A stretch of DNA of 64,000 bases from Triatoma infestans (GCA_011037195.1 JAAEAF010006117.1:32189-96188), one strand, 5' to 3'. Positions 39,472-51,047 are shown, counted from the stretch's first letter. Numbers and translations: made by a program. Notes: generated from the letters alone by a model not told the origin.

Positions 39472-41330
39472 ATTTGGTGTGAATTTTCTTTTATTTCAAA
39501 TAATACACTTTAATCAAGAAATTTTCTTTAGAATTTCAACGTTACAATATTTTAGTTGGGTTGGCCATAAAAACGATGGTGGGGATTTCACTTGTATACC
39601 TGAACGGCCTTATGTCAAAATCATTGTGCAAATATTCTCGTATTTAAACCAAACTGACAGGAAACAAGTATTCCTTGTCATTTCCGTTTAACTGCTTTTC
39701 CACGAATTTAGAATGCTACTAATGTGTAGTGGGGGAAAAAGTAGTAGGGGAAGTATAACTCTACTGTTCCTAATGGTGGAAAGGGCGGCGAAGGGAGCTC
39801 TTTTTAGAATCTCTAGGGGTGGCGCAGGGAGAGGGGGCTGGAGGTTACGGAGCTGGTATGTATCCTCACCTTTGGACTCTCTCATCGGACACCTCCCTAG
39901 AGATGGCATGATTAAGAAATACAGCTTCACTAAAAAAATTTTCGTTGAAGCTGGGCACCAAAAGTGGGTGGAGCGAAAGATCCGCTCTGTTGGGCATTAA
40001 GGAACATGCCTTAAATGGTATACAGGTGGGTCTAAGACCCTCGAGGGGACTGGGGCAGGGGTGGTTGGTCCAAGGATCAAGCACTCTGAACCCATGGATA
40101 AATTTCCCAGCATCTTCCAGGCGGAGATATACGCTATTGGAAGATGTGTACAATTTAACCTCGATAGGGGATATAGGAACCAGGAGATTGTTATCCTTTC
40201 CAATAGTCAAGCAGCCATTAGAGCATTGAGCGCATCAGTTATCAACTCTCTAAAATGGTTTGGGAATGCCTAGATAAACTTAATAATCTAGGCAGGAGGA
40301 ACAAAGTTGTGCTTTGGTGGGTGCCGGGGCATGTTGGCATTGAAGGGAATGAGATCGCTGACGCCCTGGCCAAGATAGGCGCTACGCGACCCCACTTCTA
40401 GGGCTGGAACCTTTTTGTGGGGTTAGCATCCAGTTTCTGGTGGAAAAACTTAGGAGGGAAGAGGAGACGAGGAGATCTCGAACACTGGTACTCCCGCCCC
40501 GGTTTGCGGCAGGTCAGGATCTGCTCGGGAAATTATCACCGACGGAGATCGGAGGCCTGCATTGAATTGAGCAAGAACAAGCTCCGCGTTCTTATGGGTG
40601 TTCTCACGGGGCATTGCCGGCTTATAGAGGACACCTGGTGAAGCTGGGTTAGAAAAGTGATTGCTCATGCAGATTCTGTGGGGAGCTGGAGGAAACTCCA
40701 TTACATCTCCTAACAGACTGTGAGGCTGCCACTCAGAGAAGGTTCCAGAACCTGGGTAACTACCAGGTGGAGGATGGGGATATACCCTCTCTAGAGCCCG
40801 TCAGGATACTGGGGTTCCTTAGGGATCTCAGACTGATGGAGGTGTTGTAGAACGGATGTTCAGCTGGGAATCTGTTCGGGTGCTGTAGGCAAGCCTGCAT
40901 AATAGACCGGATAAAAGGTCGCAGTGCATTGGCCCCAATTGGCCTTAAAAAAAAAATAAAATAACTCTACTGTTGCCTCCAGAAACCCCCCCCCCCCAAA
41001 TCAAATTTTTCCTGGAGAAAATTTTTCAAATAAAAGTGATAGGTTGATTTATGAGTGCAGAATACGAATTTAATGAAGAAAAAAAATCAGTAGTCAGACA
41101 TCCGGTTGATGGATTTTGCCTGGAAATCTTCGTGTCTAAGCTGAATACCAAGTTTGAGCTTCCTCAGGTGTCTTCCTTTTGGAGATATTCTGTTAATATA
41201 CTCACATATACATTCACACAAAGACACAGACCATTCGTCAGATTCTTTGCTTTGTATTCATTGGACCTTAAAACATGTATTTCCGGTGAAAACTTGTAAT
41301 ACTTCCGCTCTTACTACGGAATGATATATT
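39472..41330 (-). repeat. Diverged FamA, inverted, split by LINE-B
   Basis: The left end GATTTGGTGTGAATTTTCTT is a decayed TIR. The right part (40975-41325) carries TCCTGGAGAAAATTTTTCAA, CATCCGGTTGATGG and ATGTATTTCCGGTGAAAAC in inverted family order. LINE-B lies between. Confidence 0.5.
39769..40960 (+). pseudogene. LINE-B fragment with RNase H
   Basis: Bounded by a 14-bp direct repeat ATAACTCTACTGTT (39755-39768 and 40961-40974). Frames: RDGMIKKYSFTKKIFVEAG; RNase H WYTGGSKTLEGTGAG, where the first catalytic Asp is now Gly; then FPSIFQAEIYAI, ILSNSQAAIRAL (Asp to Asn), WWVPGHVGIEGNEIADALAK. The C-terminus is VLMGVLTGHCRL with a broken zinc motif. Its 3' end GCATAATAGACCGGATAAAA then GGTCGCAGTGCATTGGCCCC matches SINE1 tails. 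5'-truncated with several frameshifts, so inactive. Confidence 0.8.
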
Positions 41331-41639
41331 TACAATACGTTTTGTTTTGCTGGTAAATGTATAAATATTTCGTTTAAAATAATTTACGAGTTTTCGTCTA
41401 TTTTTGTGGAGAACAATAGAAATGTTGTATTGAAATGTTGTATTAAAAACTTATGATCCAGGTTATCATTCTTAATTTTTAAATCAAACTTAATTTTTCA
41501 CCCCTTTTAAAATTAATGAGACGAAATAATACCAAGAGAAGTCCTGATAAGTTCCTTTCAATTAAATATCTATTAAGTTGATTAACGTATTATTAGTTTT
41601 CTATTAAGATTATGCCTTTATTGATCTAATCTACTCTCG
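41331..41639. other. AT-rich, no gene seen
   Basis: No features recognised. Confidence 0.45.
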
Positions 41640-41955
41640 TATAATGGGTATGATGAAGGAGAGAAATGGTTTTGTTTGAATGAACAAACTAGATATGGTT
41701 GAACACTGTATATTATAAGAAGTGACGACACTGAACTGATTTTAGTGACTTTACACTAAAATGGTAGAGTATGGTAGAGTGCTAAAGGGTTAAGGTAAAT
41801 GACAAGTTGTGACTGGCGAGTGAACTGTGTTGTATATCCTAATCTCCCGTTGCTATATTTATGCAGTTTCTCCCACTCTAGTCCGAGAGGGTGGTCCTGT
41901 CATTTTTGTCTCTCTTTCTCTGCTATGGATCCTCTCTTTAGATCCTATTACACTC
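41640..41955 (+). repeat. Solo LTR related to the 5.2-6.1 kb array
   Basis: Shares ATAATGGG at the start, GAAGGAGAGAAATGG, TGAACACTGTATA, CTCCCACTCTAGTC and the end GATCCTATTACA with the three array LTRs. About 300 bp, single copy. No flanking duplication was identified. Confidence 0.6.
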
Positions 41956-41969
41956 TATATATATATATA

Positions 41970-42608
41970 TATATATTAAAAATCTAATGTGAAACAATCA
42001 CACGATTTTCTCTTATTACAATGTACATAGTTTTTAATTGATCAGGTTTAAAAGAAATCGTTATAGTCGTTTTCAAGAAAATTCACAAAATCTCGAAAGT
42101 TTCTTTTGTTACGTTGCACTTCTTCAAATTTGGTATTTACCAATGCTTCTTATCTAAATTAATATTATACAGCTACTAGAACCATACTTTGCTTTGATGT
42201 GATACTTTAATGGAAAGCTTAACGCTATTGTTCCCGCCGGGATTCTCAAAACTTCATCTTTTTTTGGGAAAATATTTCAAATAAAAGGCATAGGTATTTA
42301 TGTAAATCTAGAGTTTAAAGAAAATCATTGGAGCGGTAAATTTCGAGAAAATCGCTGAAAAATTGGAAAAATTATTGAATAAAGTGGCACTTCCGGTTGT
42401 TGGATTTTACCCAAACCTTCGTGTTTGTTGTGGTGATAGTATGGTAATCGGAACACTATGTTTGAGCTTCCTGTGTTTTTCGCTTTTGAGATTATTGTTC
42501 TTACATTCATTTATTTGGGTTGGACCTCAAAACATGTATTTCCAGTGAGAAACTGAATTTCTAAAATTCAAATTACTTCCAAATACCTGAGGAATATGAG
42601 AAAGTAAA
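41970..42608 (-). repeat. FamA, inverted, diverged
   Basis: The left end AATCTAATGTGAAACAATCA is a TIR variant. CACTTCCGGTTGTTGGATTT (42388) and ACATGTATTTCCAGTGAGAA (42532) appear in inverted order and the right end has AGGAATATGAGAAAGTAAAA. Modules are shortened. Confidence 0.6.
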
Positions 42609-43131
42609 AATAAATCAATAGGGAAGGGAATCTAAACTAGAACTTGGATTTGAAAGAGCTACCATGAAGCTAGGGGCTTGGGAAATCAATGAAGCTAAGA
42701 CAAAGTACATGCAGGGAACAAGAAGAGGGGCTAGTAACATTGGAACTATAACCCTAGGTAAGCATTCTTTTGAGGAGGTGAGTAGATTTAAATACCTAGG
42801 TAGTATTATTACTAACAAAAAAATGAAGTGTCTGAAGAAATAGAAGTACGTATTACCAATGGAAATAGATGCTTCTTGGCTCTACAGAAAGTCTTATGCT
42901 ATAAAGCACTGTCTGTAAAAGGGAAGGTCGTTATATATAAGACCGTATTAAGACAAATTATCACGTATCCGAAAGAATCGTGGACTCTGACAAAGGCTGA
43001 TGAATATACCCTCAGTGTATGGGAGAGAAAGATACTGAGAAGAATTGTCGGACTTATATGGAAAGGTGACAGGTGGAGAATAAGGACCAACCAAGAGCTG
43101 AAGAAGTTTGTATAATGACCAAGATTTGGTA

Positions 43132-43270
43132 TGGGTGTGAAAACTAACTTTGCTCTGTGTAAGTCTGTGTTGTCACATTGTCTGAATAATGCATTCTGAA
43201 GATGGGCGAACGCCCGAAACCGGTCGATGACTACAAAATGAAGCAGGCTACAACGGACAATGTTTCTGAT
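43132..43270 (+). mobile_element. 139-bp HH element with 9-bp TSD
   Basis: Flanked by GATTTGGTA at 43123-43131 and 43271-43279. Removing the insert and one repeat restores continuous RTE protein similarity, so this is a true insertion. It contains TTTGCTCTGTGTAAGTCTGT, GTCACATTGTCTGAATAATG, an intact hammerhead-like motif, and ACAAAATGAAGCAGGCTACA. No ORF. It must be mobilised in trans; a Penelope-like or retrozyme-like route is inferred from the ribozyme. Confidence 0.8.
43192..43229 (+). ncRNA. Hammerhead ribozyme-like motif, intact core
   Basis: Stem I strand CATT (43192-43195), core CTGAAGA (43196-43202), T, stem II GGGCGAACGCCC (43204-43215), GAAAC (43216-43220), CGGTC (43221-43225), then GATG, which pairs with CATT (one G-U). 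Predicted cleavage is after 43225. Stem III is loopless and minimal, so efficient cleavage probably needs a dimer. It matches the copy at 11958-11995 with only stem I differing. Confidence 0.68.
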
Positions 43271-43524
43271 GATTTGGTAGGTACAGTAAAAGAAGGGACG
43301 CCTGAAGAGGTTGGGTCATTTGGAAAGGATGGATAGTGACCGCATTGTGAAGAGGCTCTACGATGGGCATCCTAAAGGAGCGAGAAAGAGAGGAAGACCG
43401 AGAATAAGGTGGATGGAGAGGGTGTGGAAGATGGAGAAGGAGTGCACAGGATAGATCCGAATGGCAGGAAATTGTAAAGGAGGCCAAGGTCCTACAAGAG
43501 GTGCAGTGCCAGGAAAGAAGAAGA

Positions 43525-43740
43525 AGGAAGGGAAGCGTACTGGAATTACACGCGAAGGTCTCGAATTCGAGTCCAGCAGAACTGTGCTTAGATTTTTTCC
43601 TTCCTATGAGGTCTACTAGCTCACTATCCGGGGATGGAGATTGTTGTCTGTAACAAGAGGACACTGTCCAGAGGGCGGTAATACACTGAAAAGACTCTAA
43701 GCACCAGTGGAGGGCCTTAAAGAAAAACAAAATTAATAAA
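43525..43740 (+). repeat. SINE1, sense, diverged
   Basis: Box-B-like GAATTCGAGTCCAGC at 43562-43577, body TAGCTCACTATCCGGGGATG and GACACTGTCCAGAGGGCGG, end CACCAGTGGAGGGCC followed by an A-rich tail. It begins immediately after the RTE tail. Confidence 0.65.
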
Positions 43741-44635
43741 TCAGCAGAAATGATCTGTTTGAAGTGTAATTGAGAACAGTTTGGCGGGTGTTCAAACAAA
43801 CAAAAAAAAAAAACACAAAATAAAATAAAACAACTGATGTGGACATTTTTTTTTGTAATATTTGACATTCTCAGTATGAATTGTTTAGACAGGCGCCTTT
43901 ATATCTTGTCAAGAAACTTTTATTATAAGCGCACCACGTTTCTCTGTTTATTTATAAGTAATTTTATATACATCAGCGGTGTTTTATGTTTATGGATACG
44001 TGATGTTTTAGAAAGAGTAAAATAATGTTTTTGAGAAAGCGAGAGAGATAAAGTTAACATTGCCAAGCAATGAAACTAGATTAGCCTTGGCAATGAGGCG
44101 ACATCCTTGGAAATGAGTATAGTGTGTAGAATTATGTGTCTATGTGTAACCATGAGGTGCTAGGCGGTGGGGGTAGTGATAGGTCTCGGCTCTGCTATAT
44201 ATATGCATTCATATACATTCAGCTGTCTGGTTAAGATATGCGGAGGGTCTGTGCAGCTGCGAAGCTCTATATAGCAAGGATTCATAAAAATGATCTTACT
44301 ATATCTGTTCTCTCTCATTTGATGATCAGATTCCAGATATAATTACCAAATATATCTTAATTATATAAATAGGATGTCATCTTTAATTTCTAAATTGTTA
44401 TCTTGTACTTAAATATTCGCCATATAAAATTATTCTTCATTTTTTTAACTGACAGTATATAAATATTGAAAATTTTATTGACGTCTGCTGGCATCAGAAG
44501 CGAATGTAAATAACCTTAATACCCGCTGATCAAAATACCATTTTGAAAAACTATACTGAAAAAATAAATTTTGGTTTGTAATACTCATAAGACATTCTGA
44601 GCATCAGGTCATATCAGATATTACGAGGAATGACG
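43741..44635. other. No gene seen
   Basis: AT-rich, with a less AT-rich segment at 44040-44290 that has an LTR-like look (CTATATATATGCATTC) but no paired copy. The 206-residue open frame on the minus strand at 43248-43868 is antisense to the RTE and SINE sequence and is not a gene. Confidence 0.4.
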
Positions 44636-45000
44636 GAATGAGGAGATGGATGTGGTGGCGTCTCTCTGCCCTTCATTGGTCCTGAGCCTGATGTTGTCAT
44701 GTTCTTGGGGTATATGCGTACATGTTGTTTATCAAGCTTCCAGACAAAGGCGGCTCTCCAAAGCATTATCTCTATAGATAACTTGGTTGTTGGATAAGCT
44801 CAGATGCTCGCTCATTGAAGTACTGGGCAAGGCTAATAGAGAGATATTCCTGTCTTTCACGGACTTCTCTTAGGCATCTGGTTTAATCTTACTTTACAGG
44901 AGACGATTCCATGTGATGTAGCTTATATCAGACCCCTTTTAGAGTTTGTGAGGCATGGTCATGTCCATCTCATGACAGATTGCCTTGAGCTTTGAGGAAC
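44636..45000. repeat. Unassigned repeat, copy 1
   Basis: Shares blocks with 46015-46330: CTCTGCCCTTCATTGGTCCT versus CTTTCTCCTTCATTGATTCC, and GGACTTCTCTTAGGCA versus AGACTTCTCTTGGGCA, in the same order. On the minus strand a frame reads AAFVWKLDKQHVRIYPKN, but no family is recognised. Confidence 0.35.
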
Positions 45001-45189
45001 TTTGGTGAAAAAGGATATCTATGGAAGTGCTTAGATTATTCCTTAAGTTATGGTCAGATTTGTTCGGAGAGAAGTCCCGGGTCTGGATTCTTGTTCTAGA
45101 CCCAGTTGTTATTGTTCTTTCGAGTAGCTATATGGGCGTAGTGAAGCGTACGGTTGGGTTTTTCTCCTCTCTTTTGAAAAACCAATAAT

Positions 45190-45415
45190 TTCTGTAAAGG
45201 ATAGGTCTTACTCAGTGCTACTGCACTGTACATGGAACGCTGAGATACCGGGTTAGAGACCAGCAGTGTTGCCTTTAGATTTTTATCGCTCTAGGAGCCT
45301 CTATGGCTCACTGTTTGGTGATGGACAGTGAAAGTCTGTACCGAGAGAAGCCGGCAGTGCACTGAGATGACTCCGGGCACCAATAACTTCAGATGTTGAT
45401 GTCCCTTAAATAATA
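45190..45415 (+). repeat. SINE1, sense, diverged
   Basis: CTTACTCAGTGCTACTGCAC stands at the box A position, ACCGGGTTAGAGACCAGC at box B, body GGCTCACTGTTTGGTGATGG and GCCGGCAGTGCACTGAGATG, ending in an A-rich tail near 45415. Confidence 0.6.
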
Positions 45416-45465
45416 CAAAAAAAATAATAAAAATATATAGTTGCTATATCTAGTTAAAAGAAATA

Positions 45466-45692
45466 TAGAGATTCATTTTGGGGATATTACATTGTGACCT
45501 TAAAGATCTATTGTGCCCCTCGGGGCATTCTCATTACATACCGGCCTCCAAACAGTATTCTCTAGATATAGACAATACTGCCTATTACCGGGCAGTGGGC
45601 TGCTTCTTGGAAGAGAAAATCTAAGGGCAGTTCGAACCCGGGACCTCAGGGTGGGAGTCCAGCGAGCTACCACTGAGCTAATCCCTTCCCTA
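45466..45692 (-). repeat. SINE1, antisense, full length with TSD
   Basis: 227 bp between direct repeats AGTTAAAAGAAATA (45452-45465 and 45693-45706). On the minus strand: GGGATTAGCTCAGTGGTAGC (box A), GTCCCGGGTTCGAACTGCCC (box B), body, and the 3' tail GGCACAATAGATCTTTAAGG, TCACAATGTAATATCCCC. It gives the family's true length and shows retrotransposition by target-primed insertion. Confidence 0.85.
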
Positions 45693-45706
45693 AGTTAAAA
45701 GAAATA

Positions 45707-46014
45707 GTTGGAGTCGTTTTGTTTGGTCGGATTAAGTTCACATTTGGAAGTTTTACCAAACATTTGACTACCTTTATAATACATAGGTGGAGGAATCATA
45801 GAATCTAAAAAAAAATGGTAGTTTATTTTTTTTAAGAAAGTTTAACGTCAATGCCAGGATCCTCCCCCCATAAAATAAATTTACCCCAAAAAAGTTTCAA
45901 TAAACGTTATACTTCTTTATATATATAATAATTGGCATACCAAGTTAATAAGAAAGGTTCGGGGTTGATTTTTGCATCTTCACTTCCAGATGTTCTAAAG
46001 ACTGGAGGGGCTAT
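45707..46014 (+). repeat. FamA-like fragment, very diverged
   Basis: GTTGGAGTCGTTTTGTTTGG and CCAAAAAAGTTTCAATAAAC resemble FamA module segments. The C-rich CCTCCCCCCAT (45859) fits the inverted GGGGAGGG landmark. Weak. Confidence 0.3.
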
Positions 46015-46510
46015 CTTCCTGTGAGGATGTTCTTTTATCTGGGTATCAGTGCATTTGGTAATTAGGAGTTAAATAGATTGCCGTTTCTTTCTCCTTCATT
46101 GATTCCGAGCCTTTATCGGCATATTAGTGGACATATTTCAATCTTGCTTCCAGGATTGGACAACTTTGCAACGTTCGTCTTTATGGATGAATTTAGAATG
46201 TTGTGGACAGTCTAAAATACTGATTGAAGGAGATCCATACAAGGCTGATAGAAGTTAATGTTGGTTACATTTACAGACTTCTCTTGGGCACCAGGTGGTG
46301 CTTTGGTTTAAGATCATTTTGGTTTAAGAAGACAACACTCTATGCAATAGCATCTTCCTTTTTATTTTGTAGTTTACATAGATTATGAGGACCCTTGGTC
46401 GAACAGAATAGCTTTGGGAAGATCTTAAGCTCCTTCCTCTTAAGTTTATTGCCCGGTTTATTCGTACACGTTGATCGGGTTCGTGACTAATCCGTTGAAA
46501 TCTGCATTTC
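46015..46510. repeat. Unassigned repeat, copy 2
   Basis: Related to 44636-45000 by several shared blocks in order. No open frame spans it and no family is recognised. Confidence 0.35.
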
Positions 46511-47825
46511 CAAACTTTGATTTCACATCCATGTGTTCCCACTTCTCACAACAGTAATAAAATGTAAAAAGAGGGGGTATTTTACTTTCATTTTATGGCA
46601 TAAATGTAAATAAACGTTTATGTAGTAATTACATATCCTTTAAAAGCTTAGAACTTTGTGACTTAAAATATATTATGGCCGATTTCAGTAAAACTCGTTT
46701 ATCATAAATTTTAGCCCTTAGTTCATTGATCTCTTTAATTGTTTTGTTTTTTTTTTCTTCTTAATTCATTTTTAACATCTTCATATTTTTTTTGTTTTTT
46801 TATTCAAAGTATTTCTAAATAAATAGCTTCTACTAAATTTGAAATATTTATGATAAATTAAAGTGTCTTAATTTTAAGATTTTTAATTTATTTTAAATTA
46901 TATTTCTTCATTTCGGGCTTTAATTTAAATAAATATCTGATACATCAAGATTTTTCTTTTAATAATTAAAAAACATCTTTAAAAGTTCTATAATTATATT
47001 GTTAATTGAATCTGTTCAGAGAGAGAGAGAGAGCGCCATTTGCCTTTCAAATCATTCACTGGACTATTTGAAGTGGTAAAAGAATGGGTGGGGGGAGGAG
47101 GTGAATCCATTTGAGTATATCCATGGAGGTTAATTACAACATAACACTTTATACGAATGCCTTTGATTAATATCCGTTCACCAAATAAGTTCACTTGTGT
47201 AGGATGAACTTTGAATGGTGGTTACAAAGTGGATAAAAAAAAAATATATATAAAACAAATTAAAATAAATAAATAAAAAAACATCCCAAGACAAAAAAAA
47301 ATCGTCTATAATACGTGTCATTATATAACATTGACTTAATGATTAACGATGTTCGTTTAACGTGTTTTTATGTACTGTCCAATCTTTTGAAATATAACCA
47401 TCAATATTTTTACTAATGAGTTAACAGGGTGTTTTTTAAGAATATATAAAAAAAAATATCGTCCTATTAAACCTATTAGTTTAGTGGGGGGGGGGGGGCA
47501 AAAATTATTGGTAATTTCTAAGAAATGTTGAATGAAAAATGAAGACCCTCTCATGTTTTTTAGATTTTAAATTTTTGAGAATTTTTTCATAGCTTGAAAC
47601 AGCTCATTAACCGCTTCGCATATTTTTTTTAAGATAATCTACTTAAATTAGTAACATTAGCATTATTTATCAAACATTTTGTTAATATTAACAATTCATT
47701 CTATCATCTGATGAAACATGTTTTTCTAATGAAAAGTGAAATTTGGAAAATTTAACAGGATCGGCAGTTCTTATCTACTATCAGCAGTGGTAAATAGAAA
47801 GTGAAGAACACTTATTCATGTTGAA
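46511..47825. other. AT-rich, no gene seen
   Basis: No coding signal. (GA)n at 47020-47033, a G run at 47484-47498 and several T/A runs. Confidence 0.5.
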
Positions 47826-47828
47826 ATT

Positions 47829-48072
47829 TTGTGGGTGGGTCCGCAATGCTGGATAACAATTGATTTTATTCCTGACCGGTTTCCGATTTTCATCCATATA
47901 TACAACCAGTTTCGGAAGATTATCCCACACATATATGCAACCAACAAGTGTTGAGTGTAACTGAAACATTTACGTTGATCTACATGAACTTGATGAATTT
48001 GCTCCTACGATCGAATGAAAATCCGAAACCGGTCAGGAACAAAATCAATATGCATGCTAGGACGGATATAAA
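47829..48072. repeat. HH repeat, second type, inverted pair
   Basis: Starts with GGGTCCGCAATGCTGGATAA. The left arm has TTCCTGACCGGTTTCCGATT (minus-strand motif). The right arm has AAATCCGAAACCGGTCAGGA, plus GCATGCTAGGACGGATATAA. The middle has TGAGTGTAACTGAAACATTT, shared with 63660-63680. Both ribozyme cores are damaged: on the left CTGANGA is replaced by unrelated sequence, on the right it is CTACGA. Confidence 0.6.
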
Positions 48073-48685
48073 GTACCAGAGAAACACTTATTCATTTTTG
48101 ACAAGAGATTAAAATGTCTTTTTTATACACTCAAGTTCAGGTTTGCCCACCGCAATAGCGTAAGCGAATGACGCAACTTCAATCTTCCTAAAAAAAAAAA
48201 CTAAACTAAAACAATTAATTAATACTAATTATATTATGTTTTCTGATATTTAATTTATTGATAAATTGATTTAAAATGTTAAAAAAAAAAATCTTTAAGA
48301 AAATATTATTCATTCATTTTAGTAGTTTGTTCCAAACTTTAAAAATTTATTTGAATAGAAAGGTTGGCGACATTGTTTTTTTTTTTACTTTTTAATCTCT
48401 ACAGTTTTAAAGTTCGCCAACTTTCAAACAAATTTTAAGATTTTATTAAATTGCTAATATATATAATTACGTTGTAGTGAGTGGCAGTTTTAACATTTTA
48501 AAAACTCTCTTTTACAATTAATTATTTGAATATCAGCAAAAATAATATAATTTTACTTAACTTTAACTTAATCGAGTTCAATAACTTTTTTTGATGAAGC
48601 TTTACAATGGATAATATTTTTATTCGCTTAGAGTTTATCGTATTTATATTCTTCTTACATTCCTCTTGTTAAAAGAAAATATTAC
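48073..48685. other. AT-rich, no gene seen
   Basis: No features recognised. Confidence 0.45.
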
Positions 48686-49499
48686 TCTTAAGAGTCGAAT
48701 TTTCAAAAGTCGTGTTTTCACCGGAAATACATGTTTTGATGTCCTCTAAGTTCGAAGAAAAATATTTTTAGCGATTGGTCTATCTGTATGTACGAATTTT
48801 TTGAACAAATCTTAAAAACGAAAATTTGCAAGAATCTTAAACTGGTTATAACTTTGAAGTATTAGTAGCGCTTCTGACACGAAGGTTTCGGACAAAATCC
48901 ATCATCCGAACTGGACTTTACAGAATTTTTGTTTTTTTTTTTTTAGTTTTCTTGCAATTTTTAATAATAAATATTTACCAGTTTTATTTAAAACAGATTC
49001 CTGGGAAAATTGATTATTTTTTTGGAGGTTCTGAGGGACTAGTAGCGTTATGCTTTGCTCTAAAGTATCACTTCAATATAATGTATGGTTCCACCATCTA
49101 TATATAAATAATACACGATAGAAAAACTGCTAGAATTTCAAATTTGAAGAAAATCGAGAAGAAGAAAAAAGAAAAGTTCTTATTAAATGAACTTACAATA
49201 AAAAGGGGCTGCTCAACTATGTTGAGGTGCAAAAAAACACAGCATACTGATCTATCGCAAGACAACGATACTTAGATAAGAGAAAATAAAAAAAACACAG
49301 TAAGAAAGCGAGCGTATTGCAAGCTTGTCGCATCGAGGAATATAAATAAAACAATTTAATGATGAGGGAACATAAAATATCAAAAGGTTGGGGGAGGCGG
49401 GGAGGGTTAGAAAAAAGAAAAGAGAAAGGAAATTAATGACTATATATATGATTAGTGTGAAAAGTGTATTAACATTGTAAGATGTATTAATCACGTCAA

Positions 49500-50480
49500 T
49501 TATGAGGCTGATTTAACAATATCGCTAATACAGGCAGTTGGTATTGTCAAGACTAGACTATGGGTGCTTCCTCTATGGAGATGCTGCCATCACTCACTTA
49601 AAACAAATTGATAAACTACAATATAAAGCCTTGAGGGGCTGTCTGGGTGCTCTGAGGTCTACTCCAACTAACGCTCTCTTAGCGGAATCCAAGCAGCATC
49701 CTCTGGCAATCAGAAGGAAGTTGCTGGCGTCACGCTTTATTATCGGAAGGCTTTACATACAAAATCATCCTTGTATTAAAAAAGATTTGTAGAATCACTC
49801 CAAGAGTATTTATAAAAAAGTTGAAAAGTTTTGGCACAAAAAGAAGGTCCCTACTTTGGTTGAACAATTCTGCAATATTGTCACACTTCTCACAACAAAT
49901 AAAACGTTACAAATTATTACCGATTTTTAATTGTGATATTGTCTGCTCTATGAAATTTCTGAAAAATATTCACACTAATTTTTATCAATACAAAGAAAAC
50001 GTTGGCAATTCTGTTAATAATGCGTTGCTTATGGACAAGTTGCGCCGCTGCTTTCTGGCGATTACCAAATCTTTAAAGACGGGTGTAAGAGTCGGGAGGG
50101 TGTCGGGTGTGCGATTTTCGACATACTAACTGTCCTCCATTTTTATTCACTTACATAATTATTCACCTCAACACCTAGCCAGAATTGGTATAAACGTAGA
50201 TCCAAATTTTTCTTGCTCCCCATATACTATAGCAGATACCAACCACTTAATATTAGAATGTCCCAAAACAATAAAGGAAGGGCTCAACTATGGAAGGCTG
50301 TCCTAACAACGGGTTGCCCTCTCCCCGCAAATTTGAACACCATCTTGTCATATATGATGATGATAGGATTTACATGTAATTATATGACTTTATTAAAAAT
50401 AACAATCTGAAACTCTAAAAGTACATTAACAACCACACTAAAACGAAAAACAAATAAATTAAATAAAATAACCAGGACAT
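49500..50480 (+). pseudogene. I-like LINE relic (RT C-terminal region)
   Basis: SRLDYGCFLYGDAAITHLKQ and LGALRSTPTNALLAESKQHP (49538-49700) match SILDFGCFLYGQAKKTTIRT and LGCLNSTPIDVLYAEACELP of the complete LINE ORF2. The likeness is of clade rank; the families differ. Later frames retain ADTNHLILECPKTIKEG (about 50230-50280), the C-terminal zinc region. RNase H is deleted or unreadable. Several stops; no TSD identified. Confidence 0.7.
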
Positions 50481-51047
50481 AACAAAAGAAACACCAATGT
50501 TTACGTCTCTCAATAACACTTACAAACTGGCTGTTTTGCTTAAGTTCAAGTGGCCAAATAAAAAATATACATGATTATGTACGATGCCTAACGAGTCTAT
50601 AATAATTGACTCTACTAGGCTTGTCAATTTAGATAGGTCGATACCGACCTCGTCAAGAGGACTCGTACCAGGAAGCAACTTTACTGAATAGGTTATTCAG
50701 GTTTTATGGGATTTTTTCGAAAACACAGTGACGATTTCCTTTCAACTTGGAACGCCTAATGGCACACGTAAAACCTATCACTTTTATTTGCAACATTTTT
50801 CAAAAAAAAAACAACAAATAATGAATTTTTTAGAAGTGCAATATTTGTGGCATTAAATTCCAAATATAATATGCTGGGTTAGATCAATCTTATTGGTACG
50901 TTCTTCTTGATTACAATATAATCATTTCTTTATCTGCTTGGGTTTGTACGTTGGTATCTGCCCACCTCCACCAAAATGAGGGAATTGTGAAATTTAAAGA
51001 TAATATGTGGTTTTTATATAATATTGTGGTTTTTATGTAATATTGTG

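Larger units (their letters stand above)
42615..43520 (+). pseudogene. RTE-type LINE relic, split by an HH repeat
   Basis: The frame at 42828-43115 reads YKTVLRQIITYPKESWTLTK and WERKILRRIVGLIWKGDRW, the end of the RT domain in RTE-type elements. Upstream, STCREQEEGLVTLEL-like text is degenerate. After the 139-bp insertion (43132-43270) the protein resumes with RLGHLERMDSDRIVKRLYDG and KGARKRGRPRIRWMER, the usual C-terminus. The tail AAAGAAGAAGAAGG (43514-43527) matches the 20.7-kb fragment. Confidence 0.75.

Noticed and set aside
43248..43868. 206-residue open frame on the minus strand
   Set aside because: It is antisense to the RTE C-terminus and SINE1 and has a Ser/Leu/His-rich composition expected from antisense of a Lys/Arg/Glu-rich region.
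45598..45690. tRNA gene
   Set aside because: Box A and B-like sequences belong to SINE1 heads. No complete cloverleaf, and the sequence continues into a SINE body and tail with a TSD around the whole unit.
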